A stretch of DNA of 64,000 nt, from positions 1 to 64,000 of the forward strand of contig NZ_VCBA01000005.1 in NCBI RefSeq assembly GCF_007995245.1. Direction: 5' to 3'. The position numbers were made by a program, and so were the translations under genes. A model generated the notes under the pieces. That model was not told the origin of the DNA and did no database searches. It saw only the letters and a list, made by a program, of their open reading frames with translations. The stretch comes from Tateyamaria sp. syn59. GTDB lineage: Bacteria > Pseudomonadota > Alphaproteobacteria > Rhodobacterales > Rhodobacteraceae. Positions 44,903 to 54,214 of this stretch are shown one piece after another; position 1 is the first letter of the stretch, and every line of letters starts with the position of its first letter.

Positions 44903-47350
44903 TCACGCCTTCACGCGCTCGGATTTCGCATCATACATCGGCTTCAGAGACACCTCTGCCAAGACCCGTGTGCCTGCGACGTCGATCTCGAAGGTGGACT
45001 CGAGAACCTCAGCCGCCGTCTCGCCCTTGCACGGCACATAACCGAGACCCATCGCAGCACCCAGATGGTGACCATACGCACCCGAACTCAGATAGCCCAC
45101 GATGTCACCATTCCGCACAATCGGTTCGTTGTGATAGAGCAACGGCTCGGGATCGGTCAGCTTAAATTGAAGCAGGCGGTTCTCCAGCCCCTCGTCCCGC
45201 TTGCGCAGCACCGCGTCACGCCCGATGAAGGACGGCTTGTCCTTCTTGACCGCAAAGCCAAGGCCCGCCTCCAGCACGTGATCTTCGCAGGTGATGTCGT
45301 GCCCGAAATGGCGGAAGCCCTTTTCGATCCGGCAAGTGTCCATCATGTGCATTCCGCAAAGCGACATGCCCAGATCCTGACCGGCCTCGTACAGCGTTTC
45401 AAACACGTGACCGGCCATGTCTGAGGAGACGTAGACCTCCCACCCAAGCTCACCCACGTAAGTGACGCGGTGCACACGGGCGAGGCCCATACCGATCTCG
45501 ATCTCTTGCGCGGTACCAAACGGATTCACGTCGTTCGAGAAGTTCGCCGGGCTGACCATTTGCAAGAGTTTACGGGCATTTGGCCCCATCACAGCCAACA
45601 CGCCTTCGCCTGCGGTGACGTCGGTAATGACAACGTTGAAGTCACCGACATGGCGCTGCATCCAGGTCTGGTCAGCAAGGCGCGTCGCCGCTGGGGTCAC
45701 GACCAGATAGGCGGTTTCTGACAGGCGTGTGACGGTCACGTCCGCCTCGATCCCGCCGCGGTTGTTCAGGAACTGGGTATAGACGATCTTGCCCACCGGC
45801 ACCGTATAGTTGCCGCCGCCCACATAGTTCATGAACGCCTCGGCATCGCGCCCCTCGACCCGGATCTTGCCGAAGGAGGACATGTCGTACATGCCCACGT
45901 TCTCGCGGATGGCCTTGTGTTCGTCGGCAACGTTGCCGAAGAAGTTCTGCCGCTTCCACGAGTATTCATAGGCCGGTTCCTGACCGTTCCGCGCAATCCA
46001 GTTGGCGCGTTCCCAGCCTGCGAACTCGCCCATCACGGCACCATGTTGGATCAGGTGATTGTGGAACGGGCTACGGCGCACACCACGGGCCGTCGCCTTT
46101 TGGCGGTAGGGGAAGTGGTCAGCGTAGAGCAGGCCCAGCGTCTCGGTCGAGCGTTCGGCCAGGTAGGTTTTATTGCCCTGGAACGGCTGCATCCGGCTGA
46201 TGTCCACGTCGCCCAGATCGAACGGCTTATCGCCGTCTTCCATCCACTGCGCCAGCGCCATGCCCGCGCCGCCCGCCGACTGGATGCCGATGGAGTTGAA
46301 GCCGCATGCGACCCAGACATTGTCCATCTCAGGCGCGAGACCGAGGTGGTAGGCGTCGTCGGGCGTAAAGGATTCCGGTCCGTTGAAGAAGGTGTGGATC
46401 CCCGCCTCGGCCAGCATCGGCATCCGGTTCACCGCCGCTTCGAGGATCGGTTCGAAGTGGTCGAAATCCTCGGGCAGTTGGTCGAATTCAAAGTCTTTTG
46501 GGATGCCGTTCAACGCCCATGGCTTGGCGTTCGGCTCGAAGGCACCCAGCAGCATTTTGCCCGCGTCTTCCTTGTAGTACGCGCACTCGTCCGGGATGCG
46601 CAGCACGGGCAGTTGTTGCAGGCCCTGAATGGCCTCGGTCACGATGTAGAAGTGCTCGCAAGCCTGCAGCGGCACGTTCACGCCCGCCATCTTGCCGACT
46701 TCGCGGCCCCACATGCCTGCGCAGTTCACGATCATGTCGCAGGCGATATGACCGTTGGTGCCATCCTCGCCCTGCCAGTCGACGCCAGTGACTTTGCGGC
46801 CCTCGCGCACGATATTGCTGACAGCGACACGTTCCTGCACCTTGGCGCCACGCTGCCGCGCACCCTTGGCCAAGGCCAGTGCGATGTTGGCCGGGTCGCC
46901 TTGTCCGTCGAGGGGCAGGTACACGCCGCCGGTCACATCTTCGATGTTCAGATGTTCGTAGCGGGCCTTGACCTCGGTCGGTGAAATCTCTTCCACCTCT
47001 ACACCAAAGGCGCGCGCCATGCCTGCCTGGCGGCGCAGTTCTTCGAGGCGCTCTTCGGTCAGCGCAGCCGTGATAGAGCCCACGCGCTTGAAGCCTGTAG
47101 CGACCCCGGTTTCCGCTTCCAGATCGCCGTAGAGCTCTTGGCTATACCGCGCCAGTTTGGTCATGTTGGCGGTTGCCCGAAGCTGAGCGATCAGGCCAGC
47201 GGCGTGCCAAGTCGTGCCGCAGGTCAGTTGCTTGCGCTCCAGCAAGACCACATCTTTCCACCCCAGCTTGGTCAGGTGGTAGGCAACGGAACATCCAATG
47301 ACACCGCCGCCAATGATGACGACGCTGGCGTGGGAGGGAAGGTCAGGCAT
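44903..47350 (-). CDS. FAD-dependent demethylating dehydrogenase, sarcosine dehydrogenase-like
   Basis: An 815-aa flavoprotein fused to a folate-binding GcvT-like half. Residues 8-40 form the FAD dinucleotide fold (VVIIGGGVIGCSVAYHLTKLG). LTCGTTWHAAGL (about 42-53) contains the His expected to link FAD covalently. The C-terminal half has GKIVYTQFLNNRGGIEADVTVTRL, VMGPNARKLLQ and the GELGWEVYVSSDMA block of aminomethyltransferase folds. The N-terminal sequence around TTWHAAGLIAQLR is closer to sarcosine dehydrogenase than to dimethylglycine dehydrogenase. It would remove a methyl group and pass it to tetrahydrofolate. Confidence 0.85.
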   Translation of the reverse strand: MPDLPSHASVVIIGGGVIGCSVAYHLTKLGWKDVVLLERKQLTCGTTWHAAGLIAQLRATANMTKLARYSQELYGDLEAETGVATGFKRVGSITAALTEERLEELRRQAGMARAFGVEVEEISPTEVKARYEHLNIEDVTGGVYLPLDGQGDPANIALALAKGARQRGAKVQERVAVSNIVREGRKVTGVDWQGEDGTNGHIACDMIVNCAGMWGREVGKMAGVNVPLQACEHFYIVTEAIQGLQQLPVLRIPDECAYYKEDAGKMLLGAFEPNAKPWALNGIPKDFEFDQLPEDFDHFEPILEAAVNRMPMLAEAGIHTFFNGPESFTPDDAYHLGLAPEMDNVWVACGFNSIGIQSAGGAGMALAQWMEDGDKPFDLGDVDISRMQPFQGNKTYLAERSTETLGLLYADHFPYRQKATARGVRRSPFHNHLIQHGAVMGEFAGWERANWIARNGQEPAYEYSWKRQNFFGNVADEHKAIRENVGMYDMSSFGKIRVEGRDAEAFMNYVGGGNYTVPVGKIVYTQFLNNRGGIEADVTVTRLSETAYLVVTPAATRLADQTWMQRHVGDFNVVITDVTAGEGVLAVMGPNARKLLQMVSPANFSNDVNPFGTAQEIEIGMGLARVHRVTYVGELGWEVYVSSDMAGHVFETLYEAGQDLGMSLCGMHMMDTCRIEKGFRHFGHDITCEDHVLEAGLGFAVKKDKPSFIGRDAVLRKRDEGLENRLLQFKLTDPEPLLYHNEPIVRNGDIVGYLSSGAYGHHLGAAMGLGYVPCKGETAAEVLESTFEIDVAGTRVLAEVSLKPMYDAKSERVKA

Positions 47351-47359
47351 GGCGTATCC

Positions 47360-48256
47360 TCAGATGATGGTGTGACCCGCAGCCTTCAGACGGCGGGCGA
47401 TTTCGGCAATATGTGCGGGGCTGACTTCGCAACAGCCGCCGACGATGGTGGCGCCAGAGGCGACCCATTCCATAACTTGGTCGGCGTAGAGTTCAGGCGT
47501 GAAGTCGCGGCGCAAGGTCAGGCTGTCGACCGTGGGTTTGTCGTCAAGGAAGCCTTCGGTGATCTGTTCGAAGCCGTTGGCATAGGCGCCGATGGGCAGC
47601 TTGGTTCCCTTCAGTGCATCCAACGCAGGCTGGATCGCTTCGGGTGTAGAGCAGTTGATCAAAATAGCGCTGGCACCACCGTCTTCGGCAATCGGGACGG
47701 CGTCGGCGACGGGCTCTCCCGAGCGCAGTTTTGAGCCATCGGCATCGTCCACGGTCATGGCCAGCCATACGGGCAAGCCCATCGGCACGCTGGCCGCCAG
47801 AATATCCTGCGCATGATCGAGGGATGCGACGGTTTCACAGATCAAGAGATCGCAGGCGGGTGCAAGCAACTCTGCCACCTCGGCAAAGAGCGCCACCGCC
47901 TCTTCGGACGCTGGGTGCAGGTCTGGTCGGTAGCTGGCGCGCAGCGGCCCGATGGCCCCGGCGATTTGGCCGGACCCATGCTCTCGCCGCGCCGTCCGTG
48001 CTTCGTAAAGCGCGCTTTGATGGAGGGCCGAAAACGCCCCTTCGACCGGCGTTCCCGTCAGGCGGTCGTGGTGGATCGCATAACTGTTTGTCGTGGCAAT
48101 CGTGGCACCGGCGGCAAAGAAATCCTTGTGCACGGCCGTGACCAGGCCGGGGTGATCCAGCATGATCTGTGTTGACCACAGCGGCGTGGGTTTGTCCCCG
48201 GCGCGGTGCACCAGTTCCTGTCCCATACCACCGTCAAGGAGTGTGATCTCTGCCAT
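47360..48256 (-). CDS. homocysteine S-methyltransferase family protein, betaine-type
   Basis: A 298-aa zinc-dependent methyltransferase. The barrel begins LLDGGMGQELV. The three zinc-ligand cysteines are in ILINCSTPEAI (about 202) and IVGGCCEVSPAHI near the end (about 280-281), with the GGCC pair typical of the family. Placement between two demethylating dehydrogenases suggests it takes a methyl from glycine betaine (or DMSP) to homocysteine, making dimethylglycine and methionine. It lies 9 bp before the sarcosine dehydrogenase-like gene. Homocysteine:S-methylmethionine activity is the alternative. Confidence 0.85.
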   Translation of the reverse strand: MAEITLLDGGMGQELVHRAGDKPTPLWSTQIMLDHPGLVTAVHKDFFAAGATIATTNSYAIHHDRLTGTPVEGAFSALHQSALYEARTARREHGSGQIAGAIGPLRASYRPDLHPASEEAVALFAEVAELLAPACDLLICETVASLDHAQDILAASVPMGLPVWLAMTVDDADGSKLRSGEPVADAVPIAEDGGASAILINCSTPEAIQPALDALKGTKLPIGAYANGFEQITEGFLDDKPTVDSLTLRRDFTPELYADQVMEWVASGATIVGGCCEVSPAHIAEIARRLKAAGHTII

Positions 48257-48322
48257 CGCTCTTTCTCGAAAGGCACCGGAAACCGACGCGGTTTCCGGTC
48301 CGTTTTCTGGGTCAGAAAACGG

Positions 48323-50767
48323 CTACGCGCGCAGCCGTTCGTTCTCTGGATCCCACAGGGGCTGATCTGGTTGCACAGTCGCGGGATAGCGCTTGCCAAA
48401 CATCTCGACCTCTAGTGTTGTGCCCGGCGACGACAGGTCGGTCCGCACGACACCCAACGCGACGGAGGCGTTGATACGGTGCCCCCATGCGCCCGAGGTT
48501 GTCTCGCCCACGACCTTATCTCCGCTCCAGATCGTCGACATGTAAGGCGCGTCCTGCTCGCCTGCGTCCACCAGCATGGTGACGAACCGTTTCTTCGATC
48601 CCTGCTGCTTTTCGTTCTGCAACGCGGCCTTGCCCGGGAAGTCCTGCGGCTTGTCCAGCTTGACGAACCGGTCGAGCCCACCTTCGAACATGGTGTAGTC
48701 GGTCGACAGGTCACCCTTCCAAGTCCGGTAGCCCTTTTCGACCCGCATGGAGTTCAGCGCGTACATGCCGAACGGCGTGGCACCGGCATCGCGGATGGCG
48801 TCATAGACTGTCGCCGCCTGATCGGTCGGTGCGTGCACCTCCCAACCCAACTCGCCCACGAAGGACACGCGGGCCATGACAACCGGCACGCCAGCCACTG
48901 TCGCGGATTGGTGTGTCAGCCAGCCAAGCGAAAGGTCCGCATCCGAGATACCGGCGAAAAGATCGCGCGACTTTGGTCCGGTCACCAGCATGGTGGTGAC
49001 CTCTTTGGACAGATCCTTGACCTCGACCCCCTCAGGCGCGCGCGAGGCAAGCAATTCAAAGTCGTGCCACTGCGCGACAGCAGCCGTCATGATGGTGAAG
49101 TCGTCCTCGCCATGACGGATCACCGACACTTCAGTCAGGATACGGCCCCGGCTGTCGGCGAAGTAGGACAGGTTCATCCGCCCCGCCTTGGGCAGTGCAC
49201 CCGTGATCTGGGTGCGCAGGAATTCTGCCGCGCCTTCGCCTTTCAGCGAGTAGCGCGAGAAGCCGCACATATCGATGACACCGACGCCATCACGGACGGC
49301 CTCAACCTCTTCCTTGATCCGGATTTCCCACGGGCCAGAGCGGTTCCAGGTCTGCGTCGATTCCTCAGAAACATCATCACCGTCCTTGGCGAACCAATTG
49401 GCCCGCTCCCAGCCGTTGTAGGCACCCATCTGCGCACCATCGGCCTTGAGCCGCGCGTCGTTGGGCGACAGTTTCTTGTCCCGCCCGGCAGGCCATTCGT
49501 GATGCGGGAAATGCATCGCATATTCATGGCCGTAGGTTTCGAGCGCTTTCTTGAGGCTGTAGTCGTGGTCGGCATAGTCGGTATAGCGGCGCGGATCGAC
49601 GGCCCACATGTCCCACTCGGTCTCGCCGTGCATGATCCATTCGGACAGCACCTTGCCTGCACCACCGCCTTGGGCAATGCCGAAGGTAAAGGAATGCGCC
49701 TCGAACGCATTTTTGACACCGGGCATGGGGCCGATCATCGGCAACCCGTCGGGCGCGTATGGGATGGGGCCGTTGATGTTGCGGCCCACACCAGCGGTGC
49801 CGAGGGCGGGCACACGTTCCATCGCATCCTCGATGTAGAATTCGAGCCGCTCCAGATCGTCAGGGTAGAGTTGGAAGCTGAAGTCTTCGGGCATCGGATC
49901 ATCGGGCGTGACCCAGTGCGCCTTGCAGTTCCGCTCGTATGGGCCGAGGTTCAGGCCGTTCTTATCCTGACGCAGGTAATAGCTGATATCCACGTCGCGG
50001 ATCATCGGCATCTTGTGGCCCGTTTCCTTGGTCCATTCGGCCAGCTCGGGGATCTCTTCGGTCAGGAAGTATTGGTGCGACATGACCACCATGGGCACGG
50101 TCCGGCCACCGAAGGGTTTGAACATCTCGCCCACGCGCTGCGCGTAGTAGCCTGCGCAATTGGCGACGTACTCGGCGCGGATGTCGCCCTTTTCTGTCTT
50201 CACGATCCACTCGTCGCCGTCGCGGTCGATGCCGATCACGGGACAGAAGCGTTCGATGCGACCACCGGCATCCCGCGCCCCTTTGGCCATGGCTTGGGTC
50301 AGCTGGGCCGGGTCGATGTCACCATCAAGGGGGTCCCAAAGACCACCGGCCAGATCATGGGTTTCCATGAACGGGTTGAACTCTTTCAGCTCGGCAGGCG
50401 TGCACATCTGCATCTCAAGGCCCTGATAACGGCCCATGCCCGCGACCCGTTCGAACTCCTGCAGCCGCTCTTTGGAATGCGCCAGACGAAGCGCGCCCGT
50501 GACGTGGTAGTTCATGGGGTAGTCGACGTCATCGGCTAGGGTCCGGTACATCTCGAGCCCGTAGCGCTGCATATTCATGACCGCCCAGGAGGACGAGAAG
50601 TTGGGGCAGTTGCCGGCCGCGTGCCAGGTGGAGCCTGCCGTCAACTCGTTCTTTTCCAGCAGCACGCAATCTGTCCAGCCCGCCTTGGCCAGATGATACA
50701 GGGCCGAGGTGCCGACAGCGCCGCCACCGATGATGACCACGCGGGCCGTTGTTGGAAAGTCTGACAT
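48323..50767 (-). CDS. FAD-dependent demethylating dehydrogenase, dimethylglycine dehydrogenase-like
   Basis: An 814-aa two-part flavoprotein like the downstream paralogue. The FAD fold RVVIIGGGAVGTSALYHLAKAG is at residues 9-30. LTAGSTWHAAGN contains the presumed flavin-linking His and has the AGSTWHAAG form of dimethylglycine dehydrogenases. The C-terminal half carries the folate-binding GcvT fold (GRMNLSYFADSRGRILTEVSVIRH, FVGELGWEVHAPTDQA). It would convert dimethylglycine to sarcosine. It lies 12 bp after the GFA-domain gene and 66 bp before the methyltransferase gene. Confidence 0.85.
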   Translation of the reverse strand: MSDFPTTARVVIIGGGAVGTSALYHLAKAGWTDCVLLEKNELTAGSTWHAAGNCPNFSSSWAVMNMQRYGLEMYRTLADDVDYPMNYHVTGALRLAHSKERLQEFERVAGMGRYQGLEMQMCTPAELKEFNPFMETHDLAGGLWDPLDGDIDPAQLTQAMAKGARDAGGRIERFCPVIGIDRDGDEWIVKTEKGDIRAEYVANCAGYYAQRVGEMFKPFGGRTVPMVVMSHQYFLTEEIPELAEWTKETGHKMPMIRDVDISYYLRQDKNGLNLGPYERNCKAHWVTPDDPMPEDFSFQLYPDDLERLEFYIEDAMERVPALGTAGVGRNINGPIPYAPDGLPMIGPMPGVKNAFEAHSFTFGIAQGGGAGKVLSEWIMHGETEWDMWAVDPRRYTDYADHDYSLKKALETYGHEYAMHFPHHEWPAGRDKKLSPNDARLKADGAQMGAYNGWERANWFAKDGDDVSEESTQTWNRSGPWEIRIKEEVEAVRDGVGVIDMCGFSRYSLKGEGAAEFLRTQITGALPKAGRMNLSYFADSRGRILTEVSVIRHGEDDFTIMTAAVAQWHDFELLASRAPEGVEVKDLSKEVTTMLVTGPKSRDLFAGISDADLSLGWLTHQSATVAGVPVVMARVSFVGELGWEVHAPTDQAATVYDAIRDAGATPFGMYALNSMRVEKGYRTWKGDLSTDYTMFEGGLDRFVKLDKPQDFPGKAALQNEKQQGSKKRFVTMLVDAGEQDAPYMSTIWSGDKVVGETTSGAWGHRINASVALGVVRTDLSSPGTTLEVEMFGKRYPATVQPDQPLWDPENERLRA

Positions 50768-50779
50768 GTTCGTAGCTCC

Positions 50780-51163
50780 CTAGTGGTCGTATTGCGGACG
50801 CCCGTCCGCGATGTCGTAATAGTCGCCCTTGTCGGCGACAAAGATGTGCTTTTCGGTTTTTATTCCGGTCTTGCCGTCCAAGGTGCCGGACATGACCGAC
50901 ACCGCGCCACCGTCATCGTCGTGCCGCCAGAACAAGGACGACCCGCAGCGGCTGCAAAACCCGCGCTGTGCCTTGGGTGAAGATTGGTACCAGACCAGCG
51001 TTTCGTCGGATGTGATGTCGAGCTGATCCGGCCCAACCTGCGTCGCGGAGACATAGTGGCCGCTGGTCTTGCGGCACTGTTCACAATGGCAGGCCACCGA
51101 ATTTCTCAACGCGCCCGTCAAGGTGTAGGTAACACCGCCGCACAGGCAGCTTCCTGACATCAT
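50780..51163 (-). CDS. GFA-domain (CENP-V/glutathione-dependent formaldehyde-activating) protein
   Basis: A 127-aa zinc protein with the cysteine pattern of the GFA family: SGSCLCGGVTYT, VACHCEQCRKTSG and GFCSRCGSSLFW. The family is named for an enzyme that speeds formation of S-hydroxymethylglutathione, a reaction later disputed. It sits directly before the demethylase genes, which can release formaldehyde when folate is limiting. GGAGGG precedes tandem ATGs at 51163 and 51160; I take the first. It begins 1 bp after the LysE stop. Confidence 0.88.
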   Translation of the reverse strand: MMSGSCLCGGVTYTLTGALRNSVACHCEQCRKTSGHYVSATQVGPDQLDITSDETLVWYQSSPKAQRGFCSRCGSSLFWRHDDDGGAVSVMSGTLDGKTGIKTEKHIFVADKGDYYDIADGRPQYDH

Positions 51164-51164
51164 C

Positions 51165-51785
51165 TCAGGCCCTCCCCGGCGTCGATGTCGCGCCCAGCAG
51201 CACGCCATAGATCACGAAGCAAACGGACATGACCCGCCGCACCCACACATTGAACACGGGGCCCAGCGCTGCGCGCCCGATCCCTGCGCCCAGCGCGGTG
51301 TATCCCGAGTAGCTGAGCGCGGTGATCGTTAGAGCCGTGGGCATGATCAGCCACATTTGATCCCAGACCGGCACATCCGGCTGCACGAATTGCGAAAAGG
51401 CAGCAAGATATCCGGCTACACTCTTGGGATTGATCGTCGCTATGGCAAAGGCCCGCAGATAGATTGACTGACCAGTTTGGGCAGACACCCTGGGCGGCAC
51501 TCGCGCCATCAACCAACCGCGCACGCCCAAATAGATCAGAAATCCCGCGCCGATCAGCTGAGCCGCAAAGAACAAGGTGGGCGAGGCCGCAATCAGCGCC
51601 GTAATCCCCGCCGCTGACAAGATCAGGAACAGCGTCGCCTGCGTCAGGATCGCCAGAATGCCCGGCACCGACCGACGGAAACCCAAGGTCATACCGTTGG
51701 TGATACAGTTGACGGCGTTAGGACCGGGTGTGGTGACGAAAACCACCCAGAAAAGAGCGAATATGATCCACCCCTCAACCGACAT
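51165..51785 (-). CDS. LysE-family exporter
   Basis: A 206-aa inner-membrane protein with six predicted helices. The family start is WVVFVTTPGPNAVNCITNGMTLG (residues 13-35), followed by the AQLIGAGFLIYLGVRGWL helix and ATINPKSVAGYLAAFSQFV. LysE-type carriers export amino acids or their derivatives. Its start overlaps the regulator gene by 1 bp (TGATG), so it is co-expressed with the XRE-cupin protein. Possible substrates in this setting are glycine, methionine or a methylated amine; none is proven. Confidence 0.9.
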   Translation of the reverse strand: MSVEGWIIFALFWVVFVTTPGPNAVNCITNGMTLGFRRSVPGILAILTQATLFLILSAAGITALIAASPTLFFAAQLIGAGFLIYLGVRGWLMARVPPRVSAQTGQSIYLRAFAIATINPKSVAGYLAAFSQFVQPDVPVWDQMWLIMPTALTITALSYSGYTALGAGIGRAALGPVFNVWVRRVMSVCFVIYGVLLGATSTPGRA

Positions 51786-52357
51786 CAGTAGACCGGCGGC
51801 GCAATGACCCAGATCGCCACTGCGGGTGCGTCATAGGGGTTTTTCCAGCGAAACGGCTCGCCCCGAATACGGAAGCTGTCGCCGGGCGCGATGGCAAAGG
51901 TCTGGCCTGCAATCTCCAACTCCAAACGGCCGGAAATGAGGTAGCCAACCTCCTGAGTGGGTCGGGTGACCGCTTCGACGATCTCGCTATGCGGCTCGAA
52001 TGTCGAATGCACCATCTCGAAATCATCGGTCAGGTCAGGGGACAGCAATTCTTCGACCAGCCCGGCCGTACGCGAGCCGATGGGACGACGCGCACCACTG
52101 CGCACGACATACCCCTCTTCTCGGGCCGGTGCCGCGCCCCGGCGGAAAAGCGTGGATACAGCAATGTCCAGTTGAACCGCGATATGCCGCAAATCTGTGA
52201 TGGACGGCTCGGACAGGTCGCGTTCCACCTGGCTGATCCAACCAACGGACCGGCCAAGCGCGTTTGCCATGTCCTGCAGCGTCAGACCGCGCGCTTTGCG
52301 CAGGGCGCGCAAGTCGGCACCAAGGCTGGGAGCAATGTTCGGATCAGATTGCAGCAT
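51785..52357 (-). CDS. XRE-family transcriptional regulator with cupin domain
   Basis: A 190-aa regulator. The N-terminal helix-turn-helix is LGADLRALRKARGLTLQDMANALGRSVGWISQVERDLSEPS (about residues 11-51). The C-terminal small cupin (about 110-188; STFEPHSEIVEAVTRPTQEVGYLISGRLELEI) would sense a small ligand. Regulators of this type control amine, polyamine or amino acid catabolism. I place the start at ATG 52357; the frame continues to 52396 but those bases form a perfect inverted repeat. The operator-like repeat suggests autoregulation and control of the LysE-GFA-demethylase genes downstream. Confidence 0.9.
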   Translation of the reverse strand: MLQSDPNIAPSLGADLRALRKARGLTLQDMANALGRSVGWISQVERDLSEPSITDLRHIAVQLDIAVSTLFRRGAAPAREEGYVVRSGARRPIGSRTAGLVEELLSPDLTDDFEMVHSTFEPHSEIVEAVTRPTQEVGYLISGRLELEIAGQTFAIAPGDSFRIRGEPFRWKNPYDAPAVAIWVIAPPVY

Positions 52358-52360
52358 GCG

Positions 52361-52427
52361 CGTGAAATTCCCTTTCCGAATTTCACGTAAGGGCAAGCTA
52401 GATGAAAAATCAAGCTAGATTTTCACG
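52361..52427 (-). promoter_or_regulatory. operator-like inverted repeats at the XRE-cupin gene
   Basis: CGTGAAATTC (52361-52370) and GAATTTCACG (52378-52387) form a perfect 10-bp inverted repeat with a 7-bp centre, 3 bp before the ATG. A second, weaker pair is TGAAAAATC (52403-52411) and GATTTTCACG (52418-52427). It is interlocked with a direct repeat CAAGCTAGAT (52394 and 52411). Pair centres are about 41 bp apart, near four helical turns. The second pair overlaps the 3' end of the upstream reductase gene. Confidence 0.7.
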
Positions 52428-52893
52428 GACGCATGAAAACATCCCTGAGAATCTCGCTCAGCGCATCTGCATCGCCCCAAGAAAAGGCATCGGGCTGATC
52501 GCTGTCGATATCGAACACGGCGATCAGATCGCCCGCGGCATTTTTAACCGGCAGGACCAGTTCGGAGCGGGTAGAACTCGCGCAAGCGATATGTCCGGGA
52601 AAGGCATCGACATCCGCGACAAGCTGTACTTCGCCCGTGCGCGCCGCCGCACCGCAGACGCCGCGCGAAAACGGGATCTGCAAACAGCCATGTCCACCCT
52701 GATACGGGCCGATCTTCAGCATTTGCGGACCCGTCACACGATAGAAACCGGTCCAATCGAACCGGTCATCGCTGTGGTGAACCTCGCATGTGACCGTCGC
52801 CATCAAGGCGACAGGATCGTCCTCGCCTTCGGTCAGGCTTTGGATTGTTTTGGTAAGTGTGGCGTAGTCTGGCACCGGTCGTTCCTCAAGCAT
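52423..52893 (-). CDS. msrC: free methionine-(R)-sulfoxide reductase, GAF-domain
   Basis: A 156-aa GAF-fold enzyme that reduces free Met-R-sulfoxide. The three functional cysteines of the family are visible: GGHGCLQIPFSRGVCGAAA (two) and FPGHIACASSTRSELVLPV (one). The FDWTGFYRV start and VFDIDSDQPDAFSWGDADAL end complete the fold. It is the only upstream neighbour of the XRE-cupin operator and may be a methionine-salvage link to the methyltransferase gene of the block. It lies 56 bp after the thiolase gene. Confidence 0.9.
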   Translation of the reverse strand: MLEERPVPDYATLTKTIQSLTEGEDDPVALMATVTCEVHHSDDRFDWTGFYRVTGPQMLKIGPYQGGHGCLQIPFSRGVCGAAARTGEVQLVADVDAFPGHIACASSTRSELVLPVKNAAGDLIAVFDIDSDQPDAFSWGDADALSEILRDVFMRP

Positions 52894-52900
52894 CCGTCTG

Positions 52901-52949
52901 GACTGGGGCTCTGCCCCAGACCCCGTGGTATTTCTGGTCAGAAGAAGCC
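52901..52949 (-). terminator. interspersed hairpin repeat (copy B)
   Basis: Read on the minus strand this begins CTTCTTCTGACC, AAATACCACGGGG, then the stem CTGGGGC (52913-52919 complement) / GCCCCAG with a 3-nt loop. It directly follows the thiolase stop on the minus strand and probably terminates its transcript. Confidence 0.6.
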
Positions 52950-54122
52950 CTAGGGCCGCTCAATCGCGATGGCGGTTCCTTCGCCGCCACCGATACAGAT
53001 CGCGGCTATGCCCCGCTTCAGGTTCCGTTTCTCAAGCGCGTTCAGTAGCGTGACCATGATGCGCGCGCCAGAGGCGCCGATCGGATGGCCAAGTGCACAG
53101 GCGCCGCCATTGACGTTCACCACGTAATGGCTCAGCCCCATTTCTCGCATGAAGGCGAGCGGGACGACGGCGAACGCCTCATTCACTTCCCACAGGTCTA
53201 CGTCGTCTTTTGACCAGCCAAGGCGGTCCAGCAGCTTCTGTGCGGCGGGCACGGGTGCCGTGGTAAAAAGACCGGGCGCCTGCGCGTGGCTGGCGTGACC
53301 CAGTATGCGCGCGCGAACGGTCAGGCTCTGCGCATTCGCAGCATCTTCCGAGGCAAGTACCAGGGCGGCCGCGCCATCCGAAATCGAAGATGAATTGGCC
53401 GCCGTCACCGTGCCGCCATCGCGAAAGGCGGGTTTCAGATGCGGGATTTTATCCGGGCGCGCTGTGCCTGGTTGTTCATCGGCGTCTACCATGGTGCTGC
53501 CCCGGCGGGTCTTGACCTCAACTGCGGTCACTTCGCCGTCAAAGGCACCGGTTTCAATAGCCGACTGCGCTCGGCTAAGAGACGTCAGTGCAAATGCGTC
53601 CTGCACATCGCGCGTGAACTGAAAGGTCTCGGCGCAATCTTCGGCAAAAGTGCCCATCAGTCGCCCCTTGTCATAGGCGTCTTCAAGGCCATCGAGGAAC
53701 ATGTGGTCGACCACCTGCCCGTGCCCCAGCCGCGCACCACCGCGCATCTTGGGCAGCATGTAAGGGGCGTTGGACATGCTCTCCATCCCGCCAGCCACCA
53801 TGGTGTCGGCATGGCCAAGCGCAATCTGATCAAAGGCCATCATCGCCGCCTTCATTCCCGAACCACACATCTTGTTCAGGGTCGTGGCGGGCACATCCTC
53901 GCCCAGACCCGCGGCAAAACCCGCCTGGCGCGCAGGGGCCTGGCCCTGACCCGCCGGTAGGACGCACCCCATCAGCACCTCGTCCACGCTTGAGGTGCCC
54001 GCACCATCAAGTGCTGCCTTGATCGCGATCCCGCCCAGCGCTGAGGCGGACATGTCCGAAAGAGCACCCTGAAATCCGCCCATCGGTGTGCGCGCCGCTC
54101 CGGCAATCACGACTGGTTTCAT
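52950..54122 (-). CDS. acetyl-CoA C-acyltransferase (thiolase)
   Basis: A 390-aa thiolase. The acyl-accepting Cys is in [12 protein letters not shown] (about residue 87). The His is in [18 protein letters not shown] (about 346), and the second Cys in [15 protein letters not shown] (about 378). Biosynthetic (acetoacetyl-CoA forming) and degradative members share these. No partner genes such as phaB lie nearby. ATG 54122 starts the conserved [15 protein letters not shown]. The gene begins the minus-strand run upstream of the betaine block, separated by hairpin copy B. Confidence 0.92.
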   Translation of the reverse strand: MKPVVIAGAARTPMGGFQGALSDMSASALGGIAIKAALDGAGTSSVDEVLMGCVLPAGQGQAPARQAGFAAGLGEDVPATTLNKMCGSGMKAAMMAFDQIALGHADTMVAGGMESMSNAPYMLPKMRGGARLGHGQVVDHMFLDGLEDAYDKGRLMGTFAEDCAETFQFTRDVQDAFALTSLSRAQSAIETGAFDGEVTAVEVKTRRGSTMVDADEQPGTARPDKIPHLKPAFRDGGTVTAANSSSISDGAAALVLASEDAANAQSLTVRARILGHASHAQAPGLFTTAPVPAAQKLLDRLGWSKDDVDLWEVNEAFAVVPLAFMREMGLSHYVVNVNGGACALGHPIGASGARIMVTLLNALEKRNLKRGIAAICIGGGEGTAIAIERP

Positions 54123-54214
54123 GGCTCTGTCTCTCCGCTCAGATGGTGGCAACCGAATAGTAAGGATTGGCTCCTAGACAGACAATGTAACCAGAGAATT
54201 GCAAGAGGGCGTGC

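Noticed and set aside
52358-52396. 13-residue N-terminal extension of the XRE-cupin regulator
   Set aside because: It begins at a TTG and its codons coincide with a perfect inverted repeat that is better explained as an operator.
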